A stretch of 48,399 nt of DNA, taken from assembly GCA_964447155.1 (NCBI GenBank), contig CAYURM010000028.1, positions 1 to 48,399 on the forward strand, in the 5' to 3' direction. The notes beneath the pieces are model-generated. The model saw only the letters and a program-made list of their open reading frames with translations. It ran no database searches and was not told the origin of the DNA. Position numbers and translations under genes: made by a program. Shown piece by piece: positions 23,313 through 31,685 of this stretch. The stretch is from SMBSF63 sp034003545. GTDB taxonomy: Bacteria; Chloroflexota; Anaerolineae; Anaerolineales; Anaerolineaceae. The number at the start of each line of letters is the position of its first letter. Within the stretch, counting starts at the first letter, position 1.

Positions 23313-24071
23313 TTGGAAAAACTGGGCATTAACCTGGGCTATTTGTTGGTTCAGATCATCAATTTTTCCCTCATTTTCCTGATTGTGCGCTGGTTTGCGA
23401 TGCGCCCCTTGATGGATATGCTGGAAAATCGGCGTAACAAGATTGAAAAAAGTATTGTTGAAGCGGATGATGCGCTGGAAGAAGCGGAAAATGCCCGTGA
23501 AGAAGCAGCGCGGGTCATCTCTGAAGCGCAGACCAGGGCGAATGTCATCCTTCGTGAAACCAGCCAGCGCGCTGAGGAAGCCGGGCGCGAAATTCGCGCG
23601 GCTGCTTCTGCCGAGGCAGCCAAAGACCGCGACGCTACCATGCAGGAACTGGCCGTAGAACGCGATGAGATGCTGCACAAGATCCGCAGCCACGTTTCGG
23701 ATCTGTCGATTGCCGCAGCCCGCAAGTTGATCGGTGACGCGCTGCGACGGGATGAAACCTACCATCATTCCCTGCTCAAGGAATTTTTCTCGGGAATCAA
23801 GGATGGTGAAGTGATTGCCTTTGAGGATAAAGAACTGGAAGGCGTAGTGGATGATGTGGAGGTGGCCGAGGTGGTCAGTGCGCTGCCTTTGACCGATGAG
23901 GAGCAGGAACTGGTGCGTAAGAAGCTGCTGGATGATTTGCACAACCTGATTGATGTCAGTTTCCGGGTGGACCCGTCCATTCTGGGCGGGTTGATCGTAC
24001 GGGTGGGGGATCATGTGCTGGACGGTTCGGTAAACCGGCAGTTGGAAGAATTGAGCCGCGGATTGAGTTGA
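23313..24071 (+). CDS. atpF: ATP synthase subunit b fused to the C-terminal part of delta
   Basis: The 252-residue protein has one N-terminal membrane helix (about 6-28), then a long charged coiled coil to about 140, as in subunit b. Residues about 175-252 match the delta/OSCP C-terminal domain (VVSALPLTDEEQELVRKKL, then FRVDPSILGGLIVRVGDHVLDGSV). The six-helix N-terminal domain of delta is not present. Start is TTG at 23313, six bases after AAGGAG. The F1 genes that normally follow (atpA, atpG, atpD, atpC) are absent, and an intergenic stretch leads to a MurE-type gene. Confidence 0.9.
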   Translation: MEKLGINLGYLLVQIINFSLIFLIVRWFAMRPLMDMLENRRNKIEKSIVEADDALEEAENAREEAARVISEAQTRANVILRETSQRAEEAGREIRAAASAEAAKDRDATMQELAVERDEMLHKIRSHVSDLSIAAARKLIGDALRRDETYHHSLLKEFFSGIKDGEVIAFEDKELEGVVDDVEVAEVVSALPLTDEEQELVRKKLLDDLHNLIDVSFRVDPSILGGLIVRVGDHVLDGSVNRQLEELSRGLS

Positions 24072-24367
24072 TCAAGGTGTTGATGTATTTTTATCTCTGT
24101 ACGTGAGATTTTGTGAAAATATTTCGAATTCTTGCAGGGGCGCATGGCTTGCGTCCGAGCGGTATGGTAGTTCAAATTCATATCTGATTGAAACCAGGTT
24201 GTTTAGGGTAGCAGCTATCCAATGAATAATCCAATAGAACTTGAATCCAAGGTATCCCCCTGTCATTTCGTGACATCCCCCTTGCGAAAGGGGGACAAAT
24301 AGGGTGATTTCATAATTTGGATCGTTGCTAATTATTCAAATAAATCCTGATCGGTGAAAGGTACCCC
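24072..24367. other. Gene-free stretch after the truncated atp cluster
   Basis: Nearly 300 AT-richer bases carry no convincing gene and no recognisable fragment of atpA. Two adjacent hairpins (24261-24275 and 24276-24295) stand near the middle, and GAAAGG at 24355-24360 is the ribosome binding site of the next gene. I see no clear promoter for that gene. Confidence 0.45.
24276..24295. repeat. Small hairpin repeat with C- and G-runs
   Basis: Bases 24276-24283 pair with 24288-24295 around a GCGA loop. A neighbouring 5-bp stem occupies 24261-24275. This C-run/G-run hairpin resembles short dispersed intergenic repeats seen in many bacterial genomes. It may act as a terminator for the atp transcript although a T-run is missing. 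Confidence 0.5.
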
Positions 24368-25939
24368 GTGATCGAACAGAAAAAGAAGACATTCGCAAAA
24401 CTGTTTACTGATATTCCCATAGAAGTACTCAATCCTGAGGCACTGGCTGATGTGCTGGTGACCGGGATTGAGGCGGATTCGCGCCAGGTGCAGCCGGGAA
24501 ATGTGTTCATTGCGGCACAGGGGGACAGCTTTGATGGGCATGCCTATATCAACGCAGCAGTCCAGCAGGGCGCAGTTGCCGTGGTCGGAACGCAGGAGGA
24601 TGTGGATTGTCCCGTTCCTTATGTGCGCGTGGCCGACAGCCGTTATGCGATGGCGCATCTGGCAGCAGCCTTTTATGACTTCCCTGCCCGCCAGATGACG
24701 GTGATCGGCGTGACCGGCACAGACGGCAAGACGACCACCGCCAATATCATTTTTCAAATTCTGAAACAGGCCGGCATCCGGGCGGGGATGATCTCGACAG
24801 TGAATGCCGTCATCGGGGATGAGGAGCTGGATACCGGCTTTCACGTGACCACGCCAGATTCTCCTGAGGTGCAGGGGTACCTGGCGCGCATGCTGGCCGC
24901 AGGATTGACGCATGTGGTGCTGGAGACGACATCCCACGGACTGGCGCAGCACCGCGCCGCGGCCTGCGAGTTTGACATCGCTGTGGTAACCAATATCACC
25001 CATGAGCATCTGGATTATCATGGCTCCTGGGAGAACTACCGCGACGCGAAGGCGATCCTGTTCCGCGAACTGACGACAACCCGCGAGAAGCCGCAGGGCA
25101 ATCCGCGTCTGGCGGTGCTGAACAAGGACGAACGCAGTTATGAATTTCTGGCGGACATTTCACCGCGTTCGGTTTCTTATAGCCTGGAATCTGGTGCTGA
25201 CCTGTGGGCGGATAACGTGTCTTTTGATGCGCAGGGAGCCTCCTTTAACGTGAAATCGGACGGGGAGGATCTGCCGGTGCAAACGCATCTGGCTGGCGCT
25301 TACAATATTTCCAACTGCCTGGCGGCAATCGGCGCAACGGTGATTGGATTGGGCATTTCGCCACACACGGCCAGCGAGGGCATTGCTTCCCTGCCCGGCG
25401 TACCGGGCCGTATGGAGCGCATTGACATGGGGCAGGACTTCACCGCCATCGTCGATTTTGCACACACGCCCAATGCGTTGGAGAAAGCCTTGCAGGCGGC
25501 GCGCACGATGACAGATGGGTGCGTGATCGCGGTATTTGGCTCAGCAGGGCTGCGGGACCGCGAGAAGCGCCGCATGATGGCGGAGGTCTCGGTGAAACTG
25601 GCGGATTTGACCATTATGACCGCAGAGGACCCGCGTACGGAATCGCTGGAGGGTATTCTGGCCGAGATGGCCGATGCTGCCCGCGGGCAGGGAGGCATTG
25701 AAGGGGTAGATTTCTGGTGTGTGCAGGATCGCGGGGCGGCGATTCAAAAAGCGATTGCCATGGCCGAGGCCGATGATCTGGTGATCGCCTGCGGCAAGGG
25801 GCATGAGCAGTCGATGTGTTTTGCGACCACCGAGTATCCCTGGGACGACAGAACGGCCATGCGTGCCGCGCTGGCGGCATACCTGGGCGTGGATGGCCCG
25901 GAGATGCCGTACCTGCCGACGCAGGAAGGCAATTTATAA
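24368..25939 (+). CDS. murE: MurE-family UDP-MurNAc-tripeptide ligase
   Basis: The 523-residue protein has the three-domain Mur ligase layout: an N-terminal UDP-binding domain with ADSRQVQPGNVFIAAQG, the ATP loop GVTGTDGKTTT (about 114-124), the TTSHGLAQHR segment and the C-terminal domain. It would add the third amino acid to the peptidoglycan stem peptide in the cytoplasm. The substrate-recognition motif reads EDPR (420-423) instead of the DNPR of diaminopimelate-adding enzymes, so the amino acid added is uncertain. The start is GTG at 24368 behind GAAAGG. Confidence 0.85.
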   Translation: MIEQKKKTFAKLFTDIPIEVLNPEALADVLVTGIEADSRQVQPGNVFIAAQGDSFDGHAYINAAVQQGAVAVVGTQEDVDCPVPYVRVADSRYAMAHLAAAFYDFPARQMTVIGVTGTDGKTTTANIIFQILKQAGIRAGMISTVNAVIGDEELDTGFHVTTPDSPEVQGYLARMLAAGLTHVVLETTSHGLAQHRAAACEFDIAVVTNITHEHLDYHGSWENYRDAKAILFRELTTTREKPQGNPRLAVLNKDERSYEFLADISPRSVSYSLESGADLWADNVSFDAQGASFNVKSDGEDLPVQTHLAGAYNISNCLAAIGATVIGLGISPHTASEGIASLPGVPGRMERIDMGQDFTAIVDFAHTPNALEKALQAARTMTDGCVIAVFGSAGLRDREKRRMMAEVSVKLADLTIMTAEDPRTESLEGILAEMADAARGQGGIEGVDFWCVQDRGAAIQKAIAMAEADDLVIACGKGHEQSMCFATTEYPWDDRTAMRAALAAYLGVDGPEMPYLPTQEGNL

Positions 25940-26156
25940 TTTAGAATTTATCAATCACCATTGAAAAGCGCAGGCGGAGCTTGTCAAAGCCGAAGCGGTG
26001 TGATCGAAACATGAGCCGGGTGCCCGTGAGTTACGGGATTGAGCAGGATTTTTCCATTCACCTTGAAAAGGGATGATGAGCCAATTTTGTTATCAGTGGG
26101 CAAGGGAACACCGGTTGACGGGATATAAATTGTGCAACCTTTCCAAGGGCAGGCAA
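25940..26156. other. Intergenic stretch between murE and pnp
   Basis: About 220 bases hold no gene with family support. Two imperfect copies of a CCATTgAAAAG/CACCTTGAAAAG-like segment and a small hairpin (about 26029-26043) are present. Nothing more can be supported. Confidence 0.4.
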
Positions 26157-26193
26157 ACAAAAATCATCCCCGAGATTTTCTCGGGGATGATTT
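26157..26193 (-). terminator. Intrinsic terminator of pnp
   Basis: Bases 26161-26175 pair perfectly with 26179-26193 around a 3-base loop. Read on the minus strand, the stem is followed by TTTTTGTTTG, as expected for termination 37 bases after the pnp stop codon. Confidence 0.85.
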
Positions 26194-26229
26194 GATTTAC
26201 TTCAACAGGCTCGTTGCGAGCTTGTGTTT

Positions 26230-28440
26230 TTAGTAGCGCTTGCCGCCGCCGGAGCGGCTGCCGCCACGGCGGTCGCTCCCGCCGCGACTGCCGCCGGAGC
26301 TCTTGCGCGGCTTGTCTTTTTCACGGGCTTCTTCTGCTGTCCAGCCTTCCAGAACGGCCTGGCGGGAGAGACGGATCTTGCCGGAGTGGTCGATGTCGGT
26401 GACCATGACGGTCAGCTCATCGCCAACCTGGGCAATGTCTTCCACGCTGTTGACGCGCTCGGAGTCGAGCTGGGAGATGTGTACCATGCCGTCGGTGCCG
26501 GGGAGGATTTCCACGAAGGCGCCGAAATCGGTGGTGCGGACGACTTTGCCGGTGTAGATGCGGCCCAGCTCTGCGGTTTCGGTGCAGGCCAGGATGCGCT
26601 CACGGGCGGCTGCTTCGGCGACGCCATCGGTGGCGGCGATGAAGACGGAACCGTCTTCCTGAATGTCAATCTTGGCGCCGGTTTCGTCCTGAATGGCGCG
26701 GATGTTCTTGCCGCCTGGTCCAATCACTGCGCCGATCTTGGAGACCGGAACATGAATGACGGTGATGCGCGGGGCATGGTCTTTCAGTTCGGGATTGGGC
26801 TTGGAGATGACTTCCATCATCTTGCCGAGGATGAAATCACGTCCGCCGCGAGCCTGTTCGAGGGCTTCTGCCATGATCTGGGGCGTGATGCCTTTGATCT
26901 TGATGTCCATCTGCAGGGCGGTGATGCCTTTCTGGGTACCGGCAACTTTGAAGTCCATATCGCCGAGGTGATCTTCGAGGCCCTGGATGTCGGTCAGGAT
27001 GACGTATTTGTCACCTTCCTTGATCAGGCCCATAGCGATGCCTGTCACGGGGGCAGAGATCGGCACACCGGCGTCCATCAGGGACAGGGTGGAGCCGCAC
27101 ACGGAGGCCATTGAGGAGGAGCCATTTGAGGAGAGCACTTCCGAGACCAGACGCATGGTGTAGGGGAAATCGGATTCTGACGGGATAACGGGCACGAGGG
27201 CGCGTTCTGCCAGATTACCGTGGCCGACATCGCGGCGGGAGGTGCCTCGCAGGGGTTTTACCTCACCGACGGAGAAGGGCGGGAAATTGTAATGATGCAT
27301 GTAGCGTTTCTTGTCAGCAGGGGTGAGGTTATCCAGTTCCTGTGCATCACGGGGGGTGCCCAGGGTAGTGAAGTTCAACACCTGGGTTTCACCACGGGTG
27401 AAGAGACCGGAGCCGTGGGCGCGCGGGATTTGACCGACTTCGCACCAGATGGGGCGGATTTCGGCCAGGCCGCGTCCGTCGGGACGGATGTGTTTGAACA
27501 AAATGCGGTCGCGTACAACCTGTTTGTACACATCTTCGAAGGCGTTTTTGGCATCTTTTGCGATGGTTTCTGATTCAGGATGCGCGTCAGCCCATTCTGC
27601 GGCAATGCTGTCGCGCAGATCATCGACTGCCTGGTAGAGTTCTGCTTTGGTGTGAGTCGCGTCAAGGAGCTCGTTAAGGGCAGCTTCGGCGCGGGTTTTC
27701 ATTTTCGCCTTGATCGCCTCATCGAGACCGATCAGGTCTACTTCGCGCTTTGCCTTGCCAACTTCGGCAGCCATTTTTCGCTGAGCTTCCACGGAGGGCT
27801 GTAATGCTTCCTGACCAAATGCGAGGGCTTTGACCATCACATCTTCCGGGACTTCATCTGCACCCGCTTCCACCATCAGAATGGCATCGGCAGATCCGGC
27901 GACCACCAGGTCGAGGTCTGATTCTTCCATCTGGGCGTAGGTGGGATTGGCGATGAACTCACCGTTAACCCGGCCAACGCGGACTGCGCCAACGGGGCCT
28001 TCCCAGGGGATATCGGAAATCGCCAGCGCACAGGATGCGGCATTGATGGCGAGGATATCGAGGGGGTTGTCTTCATCAGCGGAGAAGGAATCCATGATGA
28101 TCTGTACGCCATTGCGCATACCATCGGGGAAGAGGGGGCGGATGGGGCGGTCGGTCAGGCGGGCGGTCAGGATGGCATCTGTGCCTGGGCGGCCTTCGCG
28201 GCGGAAGAAGGAACCGGGGATGCGACCACCGGCGTACATTCTTTCTTCATAATCCACGGTCAGCGGGAAGAAATCCAGCCCTTCCCGGGGCTGTGAAGAC
28301 ATTGTGGCGGCTGCGAAAATGATCGAATCGCCGAGGCGAACGGTCACTGCGCCACCAGCCTGTCCGGCGAGTTTGCCGGTTTCAAACGTGATGGTACGGC
28401 CACCAACTGTAGCCGTAAACTGCTTTGCTTCTTTTTGCAT
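26230..28440 (-). CDS. pnp: Polyribonucleotide nucleotidyltransferase (PNPase)
   Basis: The 736-residue enzyme degrades RNA from the 3' end with phosphate and is a core part of the bacterial RNA-decay machinery. It has two RNase PH domains (first from about 10, second from about 320 with IRPIWCEVGQIPRAHGS and GTSRRDVGHGNLAERAL), a KH domain with GPGGKNIRAIQ near residue 570, and an S1 domain (GKVVRTTDFGAFVEILPG). The tail is rich in Arg, Gly and Ser (SRGGSDRRGGSRSGGGKRY). It lies downstream of rpsO, the usual partner. AGGGA precedes the ATG. Confidence 0.97.
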   Translation of the reverse strand: MQKEAKQFTATVGGRTITFETGKLAGQAGGAVTVRLGDSIIFAAATMSSQPREGLDFFPLTVDYEERMYAGGRIPGSFFRREGRPGTDAILTARLTDRPIRPLFPDGMRNGVQIIMDSFSADEDNPLDILAINAASCALAISDIPWEGPVGAVRVGRVNGEFIANPTYAQMEESDLDLVVAGSADAILMVEAGADEVPEDVMVKALAFGQEALQPSVEAQRKMAAEVGKAKREVDLIGLDEAIKAKMKTRAEAALNELLDATHTKAELYQAVDDLRDSIAAEWADAHPESETIAKDAKNAFEDVYKQVVRDRILFKHIRPDGRGLAEIRPIWCEVGQIPRAHGSGLFTRGETQVLNFTTLGTPRDAQELDNLTPADKKRYMHHYNFPPFSVGEVKPLRGTSRRDVGHGNLAERALVPVIPSESDFPYTMRLVSEVLSSNGSSSMASVCGSTLSLMDAGVPISAPVTGIAMGLIKEGDKYVILTDIQGLEDHLGDMDFKVAGTQKGITALQMDIKIKGITPQIMAEALEQARGGRDFILGKMMEVISKPNPELKDHAPRITVIHVPVSKIGAVIGPGGKNIRAIQDETGAKIDIQEDGSVFIAATDGVAEAAARERILACTETAELGRIYTGKVVRTTDFGAFVEILPGTDGMVHISQLDSERVNSVEDIAQVGDELTVMVTDIDHSGKIRLSRQAVLEGWTAEEAREKDKPRKSSGGSRGGSDRRGGSRSGGGKRY

Positions 28441-28497
28441 ATTCTTATTCCCTTTTTTAGGTCTATTTCCCCATCCTGTCAGGGACTGAAAACAGGG

Positions 28498-28511
28498 GAG
28501 GATCGATCCTC
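28498..28511. repeat. 14-bp perfect palindrome in the pnp leader
   Basis: GAGGATCGATCCTC is a perfect palindrome about 60 bases upstream of the pnp start. It may fold into part of a longer hairpin in the pnp 5' region, where RNase III sites occur in other bacteria (inference). Confidence 0.5.
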
Positions 28512-28570
28512 TACTCTTTTCAATACCTGATTGGCGGGGCCGTTACATTCTAACCGCAGTTGTTTCTGGC

Positions 28571-28685
28571 AAGCTCACACTTCGACAAGCTCACACTTCG
28601 ACAAGCTCAGTGTACGGTCAAGCTCAGTGTACGGTCAAGCTCAGTGTACGGTCAAGCTCAGTGTACGGTCAAGCTCAGTGTGAGG
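28571..28685. repeat. Short tandem repeat array between rpsO and pnp
   Basis: Two 16-bp units AAGCTCACACTTCGAC (28571-28602) are followed by four identical 17-bp units AAGCTCAGTGTACGGTC (28603-28670) and a partial copy to 28685. The CTTCGACAAGCTCAG core resembles dispersed intergenic repeats found in many bacterial genomes. There are no spacers, so it is not a CRISPR array. Confidence 0.9.
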
Positions 28686-28691
28686 CGAGCG

Positions 28692-28732
28692 AAAAAAAAG
28701 AGTAGATGGAAAAGTCAAATTCCCATCTACTC
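28692..28732 (-). terminator. Intrinsic terminator of rpsO
   Basis: Bases 28700-28709 pair perfectly with 28723-28732. On the minus strand the stem is followed by CTTTTTTTT (28692-28700), placing a classic terminator 14 bases after the rpsO stop codon. pnp therefore probably has its own promoter or depends on read-through. Confidence 0.85.
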
Positions 28733-28746
28733 TGTGTGGGCGAACC

Positions 28747-29019
28747 CTATTTCCTGCGGATATTCAATCGTTCCGTGATCTCCAAATATTTATTGTAGTC
28801 CTTGCGGCGCAAGTAGGCCAGCAAACGGCGGCGGCGGCCAACCAGCTTCAGCAAGCCGCGGCGGGAAGACTCATCGTGCTTGTTCACCTGGAGGTGACCA
28901 GTGAGCTGAGTGATGCGGGTCGTCAAAATTGCAACCTGCACTTCCGTTGAGCCGGTGTCGGCGTCACTCAATCGATATTCTTCAATGATCTTGGTTTTTT
29001 CTTCTTTTGTTAAAGTCAT
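28747..29019 (-). CDS. rpsO: 30S ribosomal protein S15
   Basis: This 90-residue helical protein contains the S15 core DTGSTEVQVAILTTRITQLTGHL, HDESSRRGLLKLVGRRRRLLAYL and the closing segment YNKYLEITERLNIRRK. S15 binds the three-way junction of helices 20-22 in 16S rRNA and in many bacteria represses its own messenger. AAGGAGA lies 8 bases before the ATG. A structured leader precedes the gene. Confidence 0.97.
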   Translation of the reverse strand: MTLTKEEKTKIIEEYRLSDADTGSTEVQVAILTTRITQLTGHLQVNKHDESSRRGLLKLVGRRRRLLAYLRRKDYNKYLEITERLNIRRK

Positions 29020-29098
29020 GACATCTGTCTCCTTCAGAGTTTTTTGGGACAGGTCTCCATGCGCGCAGCCGAAACCACGGACAGGACCCAGTCAACGG
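29020..29098 (-). promoter_or_regulatory. Candidate S15-binding leader of rpsO
   Basis: On the minus strand the leader folds as an outer stem (29086-29090 with 29052-29056), an internal loop, and an inner stem (29077-29081 with 29058-29062). The loop contains GGUUUCGGCU, a short G-U/G-C helix capped by UUCG. S15 is known to bind G-U/G-C motifs in autoregulatory leaders. The assignment is an inference from position and shape only. Confidence 0.35.
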
Positions 29099-29103
29099 TT
29101 AAT

Positions 29104-29112
29104 ATTATACCA
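29104..29112 (-). promoter_or_regulatory. Extended -10 promoter of rpsO
   Basis: The minus strand reads TGGTATAAT, a perfect extended -10 element. A good -35 hexamer is not visible, which is normal for extended -10 promoters. Transcription would begin near 29097, at the foot of the structured leader. Confidence 0.55.
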
Positions 29113-29245
29113 GAGGTTTGATTCTGAGAGAAGGACGGGTTTTTTACCGGAAAAGAGCGAAAAAGGGAATGGTATTTTGTAGATATCTTTCAGTAGATAC
29201 GGGATGCTGGCGATGATGACTGAAGTTGTGACGACAAAAAGGACG

Positions 29246-30055
29246 TCAATGGTTCTCCCTTTCCTTGATTGCCTGGCGCAGACGTTCCTGCGTCTCGGTA
29301 GGGAAGGCGGGCAAGGATTTGCGGATCAGCCGGATGAGGTCTTTGCTGGCGTCCATGCTGAGGCTTTGCCGCAGGAAGTAGGCCGTCTCGCTGGGGCTTT
29401 TGCGGGCAAGAGCCTGGATGATGTGCCGGGTTTCTGTCAGGTTGCGCGGTGAAAGGTTCTGCAGGGGCAGGCGCAGGAGGGTAAAGATTTCCGGCAGGTT
29501 TTCAAATTCAGGAGATTGGACAAGGGGATGGATCAGCTTTAAACCCAGGAGCTGGATTTTCACATCCGGGTCGGAAAGCCAGTCAGCGGCAAGGGCATAC
29601 AGGATATGCGGGGATTGAAGACGCAGCCGGTCGGTACCTCTGGTCAGCAGGGCATCCATCAACGGGGCCGGTTGAGAAGCAGAGCTCCATTCGGTGATAC
29701 GTTGGGTCACTGCCTCAGCATGTTCAATGGGCAGCTGCCCCAGGATGGATGCGGCTACCTGACGCGGCTCGAGGTATTTGTCCTGCCACAGGGTGTCGGC
29801 AAGGATTAAAGCGGCAGTCGGGTTTTCCTGTACCCGCGGGTAGAGGGCCAGCTCCAACTGCTGGAGGAGCAGTTTGGGCGAGTGGTAGGAAGGGATGAGG
29901 ATCATGTTGCGGGTGGTTTGCCCGGCCCGAAAGATGGGGTCGGCATAGAAGCCGAGCAGTTCATGCAGGCTGCGTTGAAAAGCCGCTGGCTGGGTGAACA
30001 GCCAGAGGAGTTTGTTGATTTGTTCGCGGACGCGGTTGAGTTGGATTGCAGGCAT
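29246..30055 (-). CDS. Helical-repeat protein of unknown function, possibly DNA alkylation repair-like
   Basis: The 269-residue product is not firmly recognised. It is predicted to be almost wholly alpha-helical and the regular amphipathic helices (for example VAASILGQLPIEHAEAVTQRI and DPDVKIQLLGLKLIHPLV) resemble HEAT-like repeats, as found in AlkD/DNA alkylation-repair proteins. There is no signal peptide or membrane segment. It follows ProRS on the same strand across a gap holding a dispersed repeat, so operon membership is uncertain. Confidence 0.65.
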   Translation of the reverse strand: MPAIQLNRVREQINKLLWLFTQPAAFQRSLHELLGFYADPIFRAGQTTRNMILIPSYHSPKLLLQQLELALYPRVQENPTAALILADTLWQDKYLEPRQVAASILGQLPIEHAEAVTQRITEWSSASQPAPLMDALLTRGTDRLRLQSPHILYALAADWLSDPDVKIQLLGLKLIHPLVQSPEFENLPEIFTLLRLPLQNLSPRNLTETRHIIQALARKSPSETAYFLRQSLSMDASKDLIRLIRKSLPAFPTETQERLRQAIKERENH

Positions 30056-30162
30056 GGAACCTACCAGAATGGCGGGAGATACGAAAGCTGGATTATCGTC
30101 ATGCAGCCCTTTGACGGTATGATGAAGGAGTCATCGTCCGACGGGCGCCCTCCCTCACTGTA

Positions 30163-30208
30163 AAGGAGATTGCCACGGTCGCCTTTCGGCTCCCTCGCGA
30201 TGACAATT
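30163..30208. repeat. Dispersed intergenic repeat copy
   Basis: The bases between the helical-repeat gene and ProRS include GGAGATTGCCACGGTCGCC, then TTTCGGCTCCCTCGCGATGAC. This matches the general pattern GAGATTGC...GTCGC...CTCGCAATGAC known as a frequent intergenic repeat in several bacterial genomes including Chloroflexota. Ends are approximate. Confidence 0.5.
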
Positions 30209-31642
30209 CTAGTACGCCTTGGCGAAATAGGCTTTCTCTTTGGCTTCTTTGCCACAATAGACGCATTTTCCGCTGCCGCCAGGCTGTTCCAGGGGGATGC
30301 AGCGGATGGTGGCTTTGGTGTCTTCCTTGACGGCGGCTTCACAGTCGGCGTCACCGCACCACCAGGAGAAGGCCCAGCCATCCTGTACCACATTCTTCAA
30401 GGCCTCATACTCAGCGACATCATGAATGTGTTCGTCACGGAAATTTGTGGCACGTTCCAGCAGGGCGGCCTGGATGTCATCCAGCAATGTGCCGATTTGC
30501 GCGGGCAGATTTTCCATGGGGAGGATCTTCTTGCCCGGTTTGCCGGGCTGGTCGCGGCGGGAGGTCATTACGCTGTTTTTCTCGACATCACGCGGGCCAA
30601 CTTCAATGCGCAGCGGGACGCCGCGCAGTTCCCAGTGGTTGTATTTGAAGCCGGGGGTGACTTCGTCGCGGTCGTCAATCTTGATGCGGAAATCACTCAG
30701 TTCTTCGGCTAACTTGTGGACAACAGACATGACGCCTGCTTTTTCATCGTCATTGCGATAGATGGGTACGATCACGATCTGAATGGGTGCCAGGCGGGGC
30801 GGGAAGATGAGACCCTGGTCATCGCCGTGGGTCATGATGATCGCGCCGATGAAGCGGGTGGAAAGTCCCCAGGAAGTGGTCCAGGCGTGCTGGAGCTGGT
30901 TGGTGTCATCCAGGAATTGAATTTCAAACGCGCGGGCAAAATTCTGGCCCAGATTGTGCGAGGTGCCGGACTGGAGGGCTTTGGTATCGCCCATCATGGC
31001 TTCGATGGTGTAGGAACGCACCGCGCCGGCGAATTTTTCGGTGTCGCTTTTGCGTCCAGGAATGACCGGTACGGCAGCTTCGTTGACAGCGAAGTCGGTA
31101 TAGACATCCAGAATGCGCAGGGTTTCTTCTTCGCCTTCTGCAGCGGTGGCATGGGCGGTGTGGCCCTCCTGCCAGAAGAATTCCATGGTGCGCAGGAAGA
31201 GGCGGGTGCGCATTTCCCAGCGCACCACGTTGGCCCACTGGTTGATCAACACAGGCAGATCACGGTAGGACTTGATCCATTTGGCGTACATATAGCCGAT
31301 CACGGTTTCAGAGGTGGGGCGTACCACCAGAGGTTCTTCCAGTTCCTGCCCGCCGCCGTGGGTGACAACGGCCAGCTCTGGTGAGAAGCCTTCGACGTGT
31401 TCTTTTTCTTTTTCCATGAAGGACATGGGGATGAAGAGGGGGAAAGCGGCATTGACGTGGCCGGTGGCCTTAAAGCGCGAGTCGAGGGCTGCGCGGATAT
31501 TTTCCCACAGCGCCCAGCCGTAGGGGCGCACGACCATGCAGCCGCGCACCGGGGCGTAATCGGCCATCTCAGACCGCAAGATGACCTGGTTGTACCATTT
31601 TGAATAATCTTCGCTGCGTGAAACAAGTTTTTCTTCTGCCAT
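30209..31642 (-). CDS. proS: Prolyl-tRNA synthetase, archaeal/eukaryotic-type
   Basis: The 477-residue class II enzyme charges tRNA-Pro. The start SEDYSKWYNQVILRSEMADY and the motifs GCMVVRPYGWALWE and RWEMRTRLFLRTMEFFWQEGHTAH are those of the archaeal-type (type 3) ProRS, which lacks the editing insertion of the E. coli type. The C-terminal zinc-like domain holds WCGDADCE and KCVYCGKEAKEKAYFAKAY, ending in the conserved tyrosine. It lies 43 bases after the LOG-family gene on the same strand. Confidence 0.95.
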   Translation of the reverse strand: MAEEKLVSRSEDYSKWYNQVILRSEMADYAPVRGCMVVRPYGWALWENIRAALDSRFKATGHVNAAFPLFIPMSFMEKEKEHVEGFSPELAVVTHGGGQELEEPLVVRPTSETVIGYMYAKWIKSYRDLPVLINQWANVVRWEMRTRLFLRTMEFFWQEGHTAHATAAEGEEETLRILDVYTDFAVNEAAVPVIPGRKSDTEKFAGAVRSYTIEAMMGDTKALQSGTSHNLGQNFARAFEIQFLDDTNQLQHAWTTSWGLSTRFIGAIIMTHGDDQGLIFPPRLAPIQIVIVPIYRNDDEKAGVMSVVHKLAEELSDFRIKIDDRDEVTPGFKYNHWELRGVPLRIEVGPRDVEKNSVMTSRRDQPGKPGKKILPMENLPAQIGTLLDDIQAALLERATNFRDEHIHDVAEYEALKNVVQDGWAFSWWCGDADCEAAVKEDTKATIRCIPLEQPGGSGKCVYCGKEAKEKAYFAKAY

Positions 31643-31685
31643 TTTTATCCCTGCTTTTCAATGAGTGGAATGATGTTACAAGTTA

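Noticed and set aside
26224..27114. Plus-strand open frame of 296 codons opposite pnp
   Set aside because: The pnp gene on the minus strand is unambiguous here; the opposite frame is a shadow.
28603..28670. Possible CRISPR array
   Set aside because: The units are 17 bases and directly adjacent with no unique spacers, and no cas genes are present. It is a tandem repeat.
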